The translations under genes and the position numbers were made by a program. 32,193 nucleotides of DNA from a virus, in IMG/VR virus record IMGVR_UViG_3300030060_007507, positions 1 through 32,193 of that record; one strand, given 5' to 3'. A model generated the notes under the pieces. That model was given only the letters and a program-made list of their open reading frames with translations, did no database searches and was not told where the DNA came from. Positions 1 through 5,945 of the stretch are shown here, piece by piece (within the stretch, counting starts at the first letter, position 1; each line of letters begins with the position of its first letter).

Positions 1-18
1 TACTTTAGGAGAAACCAA

Positions 19-141
19 ATGGCACAAGTCACATATCGTGGTGTCGCTTATGACACTAATGACAAAAAAAAGTCTGTTAAGTCAGCATCACAACTAACTT
101 ACAGAGGAATACAGCACAATAACGAAGCAGTTAGTGCTTAA
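19..141 (+). CDS. Small DUF4278-like protein (YRG motif)
   Basis: A 40-residue ORF starting MAQVTYRGVAYD and ending at TAA 139-141. AGGAGA lies just upstream at 8-13, a good ribosome binding site that fixes the start. It carries two copies of a T-Y-R-G motif, one near residues 5-8 and one near residues 27-30. That pattern is typical of DUF4278, a family of tiny proteins from cyanobacteria and T4-like cyanophages with no known function. It is directly followed by a strong terminator, so it is the last gene of an upstream transcript not seen here. The family match is recalled from the YRG pattern and not searched. Confidence 0.75.
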   Translation: MAQVTYRGVAYDTNDKKKSVKSASQLTYRGIQHNNEAVSA

Positions 142-145
142 TTAC

Positions 146-172
146 AAGGAGGGTTGCAACCCTCCTTTTTTT
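146..172 (+). terminator. Rho-independent terminator after the DUF4278 gene
   Basis: A perfect inverted repeat spans 146-167, with arms AAGGAGGGTTG and CAACCCTCCTT. A T run covers 166-172. The innermost bases TTGCAA probably form the loop. It sits 4 nt after the stop codon at 141. The hairpin is GC-rich in an AT-rich region, so the call is strong. Confidence 0.9.
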
Positions 173-182
173 ATGTTATAAT
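154..182 (+). promoter_or_regulatory. Sigma70-type promoter with its -35 inside the terminator hairpin
   Basis: A perfect -10 box TATAAT lies at 177-182. Exactly 17 nt upstream is TTGCAA at 154-159, which matches the consensus -35 in four of six positions. The -35 box is the loop region of the preceding terminator. The promoter would drive the 202-369 ORF and the thyX-phoH block. A host-type sigma70 promoter is what T4-like cyanophages are expected to use for early genes. The -10 is perfect and the -35 is weak. Confidence 0.6.
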
Positions 183-201
183 TAGATGAAAGAATAGTTT
201 T

Positions 202-369
202 ATGGATAAAGAAAAACTCAAACTATTAGTTCGTCAACTAGAATTATCTGTAGATGCAATAAAAGCAGAAATTTATTCTGACGTAGACTCATATCGTAAT
301 TCACCTGCTTTTAAGCAAGTAAGTGATTATGATGAACTTCATGATGATGACGATGGCTACCCAGACTAG
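202..369 (+). CDS. Small hypothetical phage protein (55 aa)
   Basis: The reading frame runs from ATG 202 to TAG 367-369 and encodes 55 residues starting MDKEKLKLLVRQLELSVDAI. The first half looks like an amphipathic helix. The end is acidic (ELHDDDDGYPD). It is the first ORF after the promoter at 154-182, and its last 17 nt overlap the next gene in another frame. That tight overlap, common in this phage block, supports it as real. I do not recognise the family. Confidence 0.6.
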   Translation: MDKEKLKLLVRQLELSVDAIKAEIYSDVDSYRNSPAFKQVSDYDELHDDDDGYPD

Positions 370-520
370 AGCGAGAAAACTAATCAAATTGCTTGAACGA
401 TTATTAAAAAAAAGAGAACTTTTTGATGATGATCAAGTTAAATTGATTAAAGAACAATTAAAAGTTGCCAAAGATGAATTGGCACGGATTGAAGAACAAA
501 CATCAAAAGGATTTGGTTAA
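353..520 (+). CDS. Small basic helical protein upstream of thyX (55 aa)
   Basis: I place the start at ATG 353 (MATQTRARKLIKLLERLLKK) and not at the upstream in-frame ATG 323. The extra residues from 323 are a Met-rich run (MIMMNFMMMT) that reads like out-of-frame sequence inside the previous gene. The product is about 55 aa, highly charged and predicted helical, possibly a short coiled coil (residues about 5-50). Its TAA overlaps the thyX ATG by one base (TAATG), suggesting translational coupling. Function is unknown. Small ORFs in this position are common in cyanomyoviruses. Confidence 0.6.
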   Translation: MATQTRARKLIKLLERLLKKRELFDDDQVKLIKEQLKVAKDELARIEEQTSKGFG

Positions 521-1155
521 TGGAAGTTAAACTCATTAGTGTATCACCTGATGCTGAACAGCATATGGCATATTGTGCTCGTGTTAGTAATCCAAATAAT
601 CAGGAAAATGAAAAATATGCAGGTCTTTTAAGATATTGCATCAAGCATCAACATTGGTCAATTTTTGAGCAAGCGTTTATGACACTTGAAATCAATACAA
701 CAAGAGGTCTTGCTGCTCAAATTTTAAGACATCGTTCTTTTACATATCAGGAGTTTTCTCAAAGATATGCTGATAGTAGTTTATTGGGGAATAAAATACC
801 ATTACCACAACTTCGTAAACAAGATGAGAAAAATCGTCAAAATTCAACAGATGATCTAGATCCAATGCTTGTTCAAGAATTAGAAGTTAAAATGCAAAAA
901 TATTTTGCAGATGGTATGAAATTGTATAAAGAGATGTTAGATGCTAAAGTTGCAAAAGAATGTGCTCGATTTGTTCTGCCACTAGCAACACCAACTCGTC
1001 TTTACATGTCAGGTAGTGTTCGCTCTTGGATACATTATATTGAACTTCGTTCTGGACATGGAACACAGAAAGAGCATATGGATATTGCAAACGCTTGCAA
1101 AAATATCTTTACCGAACAATTCCCAACTGTTGCAGAGGCAATGGAGTGGGTCTAA
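520..1155 (+). CDS. thyX: FAD-dependent thymidylate synthase ThyX
   Basis: This enzyme methylates dUMP to dTMP using methylene-tetrahydrofolate with FAD and NAD(P)H, supplying thymidine for replication of AT-rich phage DNA. The hallmark ThyX motif RHRx7S is visible at about residues 70-80 (RHRSFTYQEFS), followed by QRYAD. A C-terminal region (RSWIHYIELRSGHGTQKEH) fits the conserved ThyX flavin/dUMP-binding segment. At 211 aa it is a normal family length. The start codon overlaps the previous stop by one base. ThyX is frequent in T4-like cyanophages and lies here next to phoH and the replication genes, consistent with early expression. Confidence 0.97.
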   Translation: MEVKLISVSPDAEQHMAYCARVSNPNNQENEKYAGLLRYCIKHQHWSIFEQAFMTLEINTTRGLAAQILRHRSFTYQEFSQRYADSSLLGNKIPLPQLRKQDEKNRQNSTDDLDPMLVQELEVKMQKYFADGMKLYKEMLDAKVAKECARFVLPLATPTRLYMSGSVRSWIHYIELRSGHGTQKEHMDIANACKNIFTEQFPTVAEAMEWV

Positions 1156-1158
1156 ATA
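1152..1158 (+). promoter_or_regulatory. Possible late-type promoter box CTAAATA
   Basis: CTAAATA overlaps the thyX stop codon and ends 23 nt before the ATG at 1182. This is nearly the same box and spacing (24-27 nt) seen before gp4, gp48, gp54 and gp26. It lies in one of the few gaps in an otherwise overlapping block. A seven-base AT-rich word can occur by chance, so this is tentative. Confidence 0.35.
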
Positions 1159-1181
1159 ACTTTACATAACTTTATATTGAT

Positions 1182-1436
1182 ATGGCAACGTACCCCGTAG
1201 TAAACACAAAAACTGGTGAACAAAAAGAAGTTGTGATGAGTGTCACAGAATGGGATCAGTGGAAAGAAGATAATCCTGATTGGTTGAGAGATTATTCAGA
1301 TCCATCAACGATGCCAGGTGTAGGAGAGGTCGGTGAATGGAAAGACAAATTAAGAAAAACAAAACCTGGTTGGAATGAGATACTCAAGAAAGTCAAAAAA
1401 TCTGCTCCAAGAAACCCTAACTTAAAAACACTTTAG
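1182..1436 (+). CDS. FmdB-like small phage protein without cysteines (84 aa)
   Basis: An 84-aa protein starting MATYPVVNTKTGEQKEVVMS. The opening M-x-T-Y-x-V and the downstream layout recall the FmdB-type zinc-ribbon family often annotated in cyanophages. However, no cysteine occurs anywhere in this protein, so it cannot bind zinc in the usual way. It contains an aromatic and acidic middle (WDQWKEDNPDWLRDYSDPST) and a basic C-terminus. It sits between thyX and phoH, 26 nt after thyX and 4 nt before phoH, and is probably co-transcribed with phoH. The function is unknown and the FmdB relation is only a resemblance. Confidence 0.75.
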   Translation: MATYPVVNTKTGEQKEVVMSVTEWDQWKEDNPDWLRDYSDPSTMPGVGEVGEWKDKLRKTKPGWNEILKKVKKSAPRNPNLKTL

Positions 1437-1440
1437 GAAA

Positions 1441-2199
1441 ATGCCTAGAAAAAAGAAGACCAATGGAGATAATCCAATTGGTATTGGATATACGTCCAAG
1501 CAAATGAAGAGAAAGAAACCAATAAGTAATACATATCTGATTGACATAGAACCAATTACAGATAATCAGAAAAAACTTTTTGATTCATATTCTGCAGGAA
1601 AACATTTAGTTGCATATGGCACAGCAGGTACTGGAAAAACTTTCATTACCTTATATAATGCACTTTCTGATATTCTTGATGAAAGTACACCATATGAAAA
1701 AATTTACTTGGTGCGTTCTTTAGTATCAACTCGTGAAATTGGTTTTTTACCTGGTGATCACGAAGATAAAGCAGATATTTACCAAATACCATATAAAAAT
1801 ATGGTGAAATATATGTTTCAGATGCCATCTGATGCCGATTTTGAGATGTTATATGGAAATCTGAAGGCACAGGACAGCATTAAATTCTGGAGTACATCGT
1901 TTATTCGTGGAACAACATTAGATAATGCTATCATCATAGTCGATGAATTTCAGAATTTAAACTTCCACGAATTAGATAGTATTATCACTCGTGTAGGTGA
2001 AAATAGTAAGATTATTTTCTGTGGTGATGCAAGTCAAACTGATTTGGTCAAAACAAATGATAAGAATGGTATACACGATTTTCTTAACATCTTGCGTAAA
2101 ATGCCATCCTTTGATATAATAGAGTTTGGGATTGATGATATAGTTCGTTCAGGACTTGTCAAAGAATATATTATTGCAAAATTAGAAGCTGGTCTTTAA
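1441..2199 (+). CDS. phoH: PhoH-like P-loop ATPase
   Basis: PhoH-family proteins are NTPases related to the core of superfamily 1 helicases. They are very common in marine phages; their role there is unsettled despite the historical link to phosphate starvation. A Walker A motif GTAGTGKT lies at about residues 60-67 and a Walker B segment AIIIVDEFQN at about 163-172. A later CGDASQTDL segment matches the conserved PhoH sensor region (about residues 197-205). At 252 aa it has the usual phage length. The basic start MPRKKKTNGD is short. The stop overlaps the next start by one base, so it is coupled to the nuclease gene. Confidence 0.95.
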   Translation: MPRKKKTNGDNPIGIGYTSKQMKRKKPISNTYLIDIEPITDNQKKLFDSYSAGKHLVAYGTAGTGKTFITLYNALSDILDESTPYEKIYLVRSLVSTREIGFLPGDHEDKADIYQIPYKNMVKYMFQMPSDADFEMLYGNLKAQDSIKFWSTSFIRGTTLDNAIIIVDEFQNLNFHELDSIITRVGENSKIIFCGDASQTDLVKTNDKNGIHDFLNILRKMPSFDIIEFGIDDIVRSGLVKEYIIAKLEAGL

Positions 2200-2882
2200 T
2201 GTTTAATCATGTAGATATTGATCTTCCGAAGTTATCAAGAGAAACGATTGATGGTGTACGTTATTATAATGTACCTGACGAAGATGAATTACTTAAATTA
2301 GTTTCAATCACATCCATTACAAGTCATTTCAATAAACAGATATTTCTGGATTGGAGAAAGAGAGTTGGTAATGAGGTGGCAGACAAAATTACGAAGGCAG
2401 CAACCACCCGTGGAACTGACTTTCACACCCTTACTGAAAACCATCTATATAATCATGAGGACGCACCAAAGGTTCCTCCGATATCGAGTTTTCTGTTTAA
2501 GGTCGCTAAAGCAAAAATCAATAACATAAATAATATTTACGCTTTAGAGGGTGCTCTCTATAGTAAGCAACTTGGAATTGCTGGAACTGTTGATTGTATC
2601 GCTGAATACAACAATGAATTAGCAATAATCGACTTTAAGACTTCTAAAAAACCAAAACCAAGAGACTGGATTGAACATTATTTTGTCCAGTGTATGGCAT
2701 ACGGTTGTATGTTATATGAACTAACAGGTATTTCTGTTAAAAAATTAGTAATTATCATGTCCTGTGAAAATGGAGAATGCATCGTCTATGAAGAGTACAA
2801 CAAAGCAAAGTATATCAAACTCCTCGGAGAATACATTAATAAATTTGTTCAAGATAAACTGGAACTCTATGGAAACAAGTAA
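2199..2882 (+). CDS. PD-(D/E)XK exonuclease, MGME1/RecB-like
   Basis: A 227-aa nuclease-like protein. The core motif is visible as GTVDCIAEY (Asp132) followed by IIDFKTSKK (Asp145, Lys147), the D...(D/E)xK pattern of the PD-(D/E)XK superfamily. Upstream, TRGTDFHTLTE resembles the RG-x-x-H-x-x-x-E helix of the MGME1/RecB-nuclease group. Downstream, QCMAYGCMLYE matches the QxxxYxxxL motif of RecB-type nucleases. It is likely a DNA end-processing exonuclease for replication or recombination, as cyanophage relatives are annotated. It is embedded between phoH and gp33. The family call is firm; the substrate is inferred. Confidence 0.85.
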   Translation: MFNHVDIDLPKLSRETIDGVRYYNVPDEDELLKLVSITSITSHFNKQIFLDWRKRVGNEVADKITKAATTRGTDFHTLTENHLYNHEDAPKVPPISSFLFKVAKAKINNINNIYALEGALYSKQLGIAGTVDCIAEYNNELAIIDFKTSKKPKPRDWIEHYFVQCMAYGCMLYELTGISVKKLVIIMSCENGECIVYEEYNKAKYIKLLGEYINKFVQDKLELYGNK

Positions 2883-3132
2883 AGAACTAGAACAGGCAAT
2901 CGAGAACAAATTCTTGACACCTTCCAAATTTGCAATGGAGATCGAAAAGATTGTCGCTGCAGAACAAGATTTCAATTATATCGATGCCATTTGCTACTAT
3001 TGCGAAACTAACAATATTGAGGTAGAATCAGTATCAAAGTTAATCTCAAAACCATTAAAGGAAAGACTGAAGTGGGATGCAACGAGACTTAACTTTATGA
3101 AACCTACATCAAGAGCAAAATTACCTTTATAA
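2869..3132 (+). CDS. 33: gp33-like late promoter transcription accessory protein
   Basis: I choose ATG 2869 (METSKELEQAIENKF), which gives 87 aa and a 14-nt overlap with the nuclease gene. The in-frame extension to 2764 would overlap that gene by over 100 nt. In T4, gp33 is the coactivator that bridges RNA polymerase and the sliding clamp at late promoters. The cyanophage form ends in a conserved stretch, seen here as KLISKPLKERLKWDA and RLNFMKPTSRAKLPL. The position just before gp59 and gp32 fits T4-like cyanophage order. Recognition is from memory of the C-terminal pattern, so moderately high confidence. Confidence 0.75.
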   Translation: METSKELEQAIENKFLTPSKFAMEIEKIVAAEQDFNYIDAICYYCETNNIEVESVSKLISKPLKERLKWDATRLNFMKPTSRAKLPL

Positions 3133-3338
3133 TGCCCAAACAATCTGAATTAATGCATTATCGCTTACAAGCGATGTTGCGTGAACATACATTCCAAAAT
3201 TTAGAATATCTTGGAGTGAGACCTGATAGTATCGGTGTTGATCAACATTGGTATCGCATCGGAGAAGCAGAAGTTCCTGTCGATGCAATTGAAGAACTTG
3301 GTAATATGGAAGAAGTTGATGAAAGTGACACCATTTGA
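3132..3338 (+). CDS. Conserved cyanophage hypothetical protein (68 aa)
   Basis: A 68-aa protein with the run MPKQSELMHYRLQAMLREH followed by LGVRPDSIG and HWYRIGEAEVPVDAIEELG. It has an acidic end. The pattern looks like a small conserved protein that sits between gp33 and gp59 in T4-like cyanophages. Its start overlaps the gp33 stop by one base, and its end overlaps gp59 by 20 nt, so it is embedded in a translationally coupled string. No catalytic motif is visible and the function is unknown. Confidence 0.75.
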   Translation: MPKQSELMHYRLQAMLREHTFQNLEYLGVRPDSIGVDQHWYRIGEAEVPVDAIEELGNMEEVDESDTI

Positions 3339-3915
3339 AACGTATCAGTCATATCTATCAATGAAAAATCATTTTACAAATCGTAAGTATGATTTCTTTA
3401 GATATGGTGGAAAATCCAGTGCTACAGTTACTTCTTTTAATAAGAGGAAAGACAAGTATTGGTTTGAGAAAACATCAAGAAAATACTCTGATGATGAGAT
3501 TGTTAATTTTTTATTGGCAAACTTTGTGACTACAGATAATCCGAAAAATTTGTGGATTGGAGAGATTATTAATTCAGGAGAAAGAACATATTCTGATTGG
3601 ATGAGAAGACAGCAAAGTATATCATACTTATTCAAGGAACAGTCAAATGAACTATTAGATAATAATAGTTTAGATAAGGTATTAGAGTGTAAGAAAGGGC
3701 ATCCAATTATATTGAAGAGATTTTTAGGTGGAGATATATGTTTAGAGACATTTGTTATATTCGATATTATTTTTGCATTTTCAGAAAGGTTTGATAAAAA
3801 ACTCAAAGATCCTGTATGGGAAACCGTCAGTCTCAAAATTAAGAAGTACAAACCTTTCCTAAATATTAATGTGTTCCAATTTAAAAAAATCTTAAGGGAA
3901 ATTATTCATGAGTGA
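3319..3915 (+). CDS. 59: gp59 replicative helicase loader
   Basis: In T4, gp59 binds forked DNA and gp32 and loads the gp41 helicase. I place the start at ATG 3319 (MKVTPFETYQSYLSMKNHF), giving 198 aa, close to the T4 length of 217. The in-frame ATG at 3235 would add an unrelated stretch overlapping the previous gene. The opening TPFETYQSYLSMKNHF and RKYDFFRYGGKS segments match the N-terminal HMG-like part of the family. The protein is basic and aromatic, as expected for a DNA-binding loader. It lies one gene before gp32, its direct partner. Confidence 0.88.
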   Translation: MKVTPFETYQSYLSMKNHFTNRKYDFFRYGGKSSATVTSFNKRKDKYWFEKTSRKYSDDEIVNFLLANFVTTDNPKNLWIGEIINSGERTYSDWMRRQQSISYLFKEQSNELLDNNSLDKVLECKKGHPIILKRFLGGDICLETFVIFDIIFAFSERFDKKLKDPVWETVSLKIKKYKPFLNINVFQFKKILREIIHE

Positions 3916-4240
3916 ATTTTTTGATTCCAATATTGTCAAAGAAGGATTAGAAGATATCCAAAGCTTACAAGCTGAGATATATGCGAAAGCCTTCAAGTTT
4001 GGCACCATGAGTCGTGAAGACAAACTTGATCACATTGAAAAACTCACTAATTTACTAGAGAAACAAAGATTAATGTATACACGCATTAGTCTGTCAAAAG
4101 ATCCAGAAGCAATTGAACTAAAGGAGCACCTAGAACAATCAGTTCGACTACTTGGTTTTCCAGAGGGAACTGACATGACATTATTATTTTCTGGAATGTC
4201 ACATACAATTGACAATCTTAAGACACAACTTGACTCTTAA
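3908..4240 (+). CDS. DUF1825 family protein
   Basis: A 110-aa, largely helical protein. Segments such as EFFDSNIVKEGLEDIQ, LQAEIYAKAFKFGTMS, LLEKQRLMYTRISLSKDPEA and LGFPEGTDMTLLFSGM match my memory of DUF1825, a cyanobacterial family also carried by T4-like cyanophages. Its function is unknown. It overlaps the gp59 end by 8 nt, so it is co-translated with gp59, and it is followed by the gp32 promoter. The 3' end of the gene contains the -35 box of that promoter. The phage copy may mimic or modulate the host protein, which is speculation. Confidence 0.85.
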   Translation: MSEFFDSNIVKEGLEDIQSLQAEIYAKAFKFGTMSREDKLDHIEKLTNLLEKQRLMYTRISLSKDPEAIELKEHLEQSVRLLGFPEGTDMTLLFSGMSHTIDNLKTQLDS

Positions 4241-4258
4241 GCATTTATCTGATATAAT
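4230..4258 (+). promoter_or_regulatory. Early sigma70-type promoter for gp32
   Basis: TTGACT at 4230-4235 (five of six consensus bases) and a perfect TATAAT at 4253-4258 are separated by exactly 17 nt. The -35 box lies in the last codons of the DUF1825 gene and the -10 in the intergenic leader of gp32. The spacing and sequence fit host RNA polymerase recognition and would give gp32 an independent transcript. Confidence 0.85.
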
Positions 4259-4297
4259 CCAATTATCCAACGTATCCAATTTATCCGAGGTATCCAA
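4257..4297 (+). repeat. Nine-nt periodic leader repeat before gp32, possible autoregulatory operator
   Basis: The word ATCC recurs at 4257, 4265, 4274, 4283 and 4292, with spacings of 8, 9, 9 and 9 nt. Each copy sits in a TATCCAA-like unit. The array runs to the ATG at 4298 and spans the likely Shine-Dalgarno GAGG at 4287-4290. The stretch is AT-rich and looks unstructured. In T4, gp32 represses its own translation by cooperative binding to an unstructured leader, so this periodic array is a candidate operator. The regulatory role is inferred. Confidence 0.5.
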
Positions 4298-5194
4298 ATG
4301 TCTTTTAAAGACCTTAAAAAGCAGTCTAAACTTGGCTCTTTAACAGCAAAACTAGTTAAAGAAGTTGAGAAGATGAACAACACAGGCGGTAACACAGATG
4401 ACCGCATATGGAAATTAGATGTTGACAAAGGTGGTAACGGTTATGCTGTTATTCGGTTTTTACCAGCACCAGAAAATGAAGATCTACCATTTGTAAAACT
4501 ATATTCACACGCATTCCAAGGACCTGGCGGGTGGTATATTGAGAACTCACTTACCACACTAGGACAGAAAGACCCTGTTTCTGAGTACAACTCTTTACTC
4601 TGGAATAATGGAACTGATCTTGGGAAAGAAACTGCAAGAAAGCAGAAGCGTAAGTTGACATATGTATCTAACGTCTACGTAGTAAAAGACCCTGCAAATC
4701 CTGAGAACGAAGGTAAAGTATTCTTATTTAAGTATGGGAAGAAAATCTTTGACAAACTTACTGCAGCAATGCAACCTGAGTTTGAGGATGAAGAAGCAAT
4801 CGATCCATTCGATTTCTGGCAAGGTGCAAACTTTAAGTTAAAAGCAAAAAATGTTGCAGGTTATAGGAATTACGACAGTTCTGAGTTTGCTGCTGTTAGT
4901 CCACTTCTTGATGATGATGACGCTCTTGAGTCACTCTGGAAGAAGCAATTCTCTCTTGCTGAACTTGTTGCGAACGACCAGTTCAAGACTTATGAAGAGT
5001 TGAAGACTCGTTTAGACTACGTTCTTGGTAACAAGAAGACAGCAACTCCATCATTTGAGGTTGCTGATGAAGATAATGATCGTGGTGCTGCAGAGGAGTT
5101 AGTTACCGCTGCTGTATCAACAACACCATCTTCAGTTAACGAAGATGATGATGACGATGCATTATCGTACTTCCAAAAACTAGCGGAAGAATAA
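4298..5194 (+). CDS. 32: gp32 single-stranded DNA-binding protein
   Basis: gp32 coats ssDNA and organises replication and recombination. This 298-aa protein has a basic N-terminus (MSFKDLKKQSKLGSLTAK) for cooperativity. The central OB-fold core includes KLYSHAFQGPGGWYIEN (about residues 67-83). The acidic C-terminal tail (NEDDDDDALSYFQKLAEE) normally contacts partner proteins. In T4 the core binds zinc through one His and three Cys. Here the His of the SHAF segment is present but the Cys positions read IENS and DPVSEY, so the zinc site is gone. The length matches T4 gp32 (301 aa). It has its own promoter and a terminator 7 nt after the stop. Confidence 0.95.
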   Translation: MSFKDLKKQSKLGSLTAKLVKEVEKMNNTGGNTDDRIWKLDVDKGGNGYAVIRFLPAPENEDLPFVKLYSHAFQGPGGWYIENSLTTLGQKDPVSEYNSLLWNNGTDLGKETARKQKRKLTYVSNVYVVKDPANPENEGKVFLFKYGKKIFDKLTAAMQPEFEDEEAIDPFDFWQGANFKLKAKNVAGYRNYDSSEFAAVSPLLDDDDALESLWKKQFSLAELVANDQFKTYEELKTRLDYVLGNKKTATPSFEVADEDNDRGAAEELVTAAVSTTPSSVNEDDDDDALSYFQKLAEE

Positions 5195-5200
5195 TTACAT

Positions 5201-5224
5201 GGGGGTCAAACGACCCCCTTTTTT
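5201..5224 (+). terminator. Rho-independent terminator after gp32
   Basis: The stem GGGGGTC (5201-5207) pairs with GACCCCC (5212-5218) around an AAAC loop, followed by T5219-T5224. It lies between the convergent gp32 and gp53 genes. The T run is only on the + side, so it should stop the gp32 transcript but not the opposing one. Confidence 0.92.
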
Positions 5225-5945
5225 ATGGGATTAAATTAGTGGGTTCAGTTGATATAATTGAACCAGAAATATATCTAGAACTTTTACTATATTTTACAAC
5301 TTCTCTTAAATCATTTACAAAGGTTTGTACATAATCTGGTCGTAGGACATCTATTTTTCTTAACTTATCATTTTCAATTACTTCATTTTCTAGATTTGTC
5401 ACAGGATATGCAATATTATCAGTTACTACGGAATATTCATTTTTATCATCTAACTGTTTATTTCCTAATTGACTGATCACTGTGAAGCGATTTCCACCAA
5501 AACGCAATGCACTCCCGTCTATCTTGAAGTCTTTATCAACAATTAAATCTGGTGGAAGTATTTGACGATTCTCACTATCTAATATTTCATAAGTTTGATA
5601 ATGATGTATTGCATTCATTTTTTCTTCACTTCCATACTTTTCCAATGAAAGATTGTAAACTTGAAAGTCCTGTATAGGCCATTGTTGCGTAATGTTTGTT
5701 ATACCAGCTATCAATACAACAACATAGTCTAACTTAGAATTTTTATATAATCTTTCTGCAACTGTATCTGGTCTTTCTCCATCTTCAATTACATACTTAT
5801 TAAATAAGGATACATTGTCACTCAAATAATCAAATAACTTTGTACGACGAAATATATTTTTTATCGCAATATAATCAATGCTAGATTTTTTATGTGGTAA
5901 GGGTGACTGATAGAATATATCAGGTAATTCTCTAAAATATCCCAT
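5223..5945 (-). CDS. 53: gp53 baseplate wedge protein
   Basis: gp53 links neighbouring baseplate wedges to the hub during assembly. This 240-aa product starts MGYFRELPDIFYQSPLP and continues with NIFRRTKLFDYLSDN and a YVIEDGERPDTVAERLY segment. The last segment is the LysM-like part (about residues 48-75) seen in gp53 relatives. The T4 protein is 196 aa, and this one has a longer C-terminal extension. Its ATG overlaps the gp48 stop by one base, so the two are translated together. It is the last gene of the minus-strand block and ends against the gp32 terminator. Confidence 0.85.
   Translation of the reverse strand: MGYFRELPDIFYQSPLPHKKSSIDYIAIKNIFRRTKLFDYLSDNVSLFNKYVIEDGERPDTVAERLYKNSKLDYVVVLIAGITNITQQWPIQDFQVYNLSLEKYGSEEKMNAIHHYQTYEILDSENRQILPPDLIVDKDFKIDGSALRFGGNRFTVISQLGNKQLDDKNEYSVVTDNIAYPVTNLENEVIENDKLRKIDVLRPDYVQTFVNDLREVVKYSKSSRYISGSIISTEPTNLIP

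Noticed and set aside
323-352. Upstream start (MIMMNFMMMT) for the 55-aa gene before thyX
   Set aside because: The extension lies fully inside the previous gene, is a low-complexity Met run, and has a better internal start at 353.
3369-3851. 160-codon open frame on the minus strand inside gp59
   Set aside because: It is antisense to a clear gp59 gene in a tightly packed plus-strand block, with no promoter or ribosome binding site seen.
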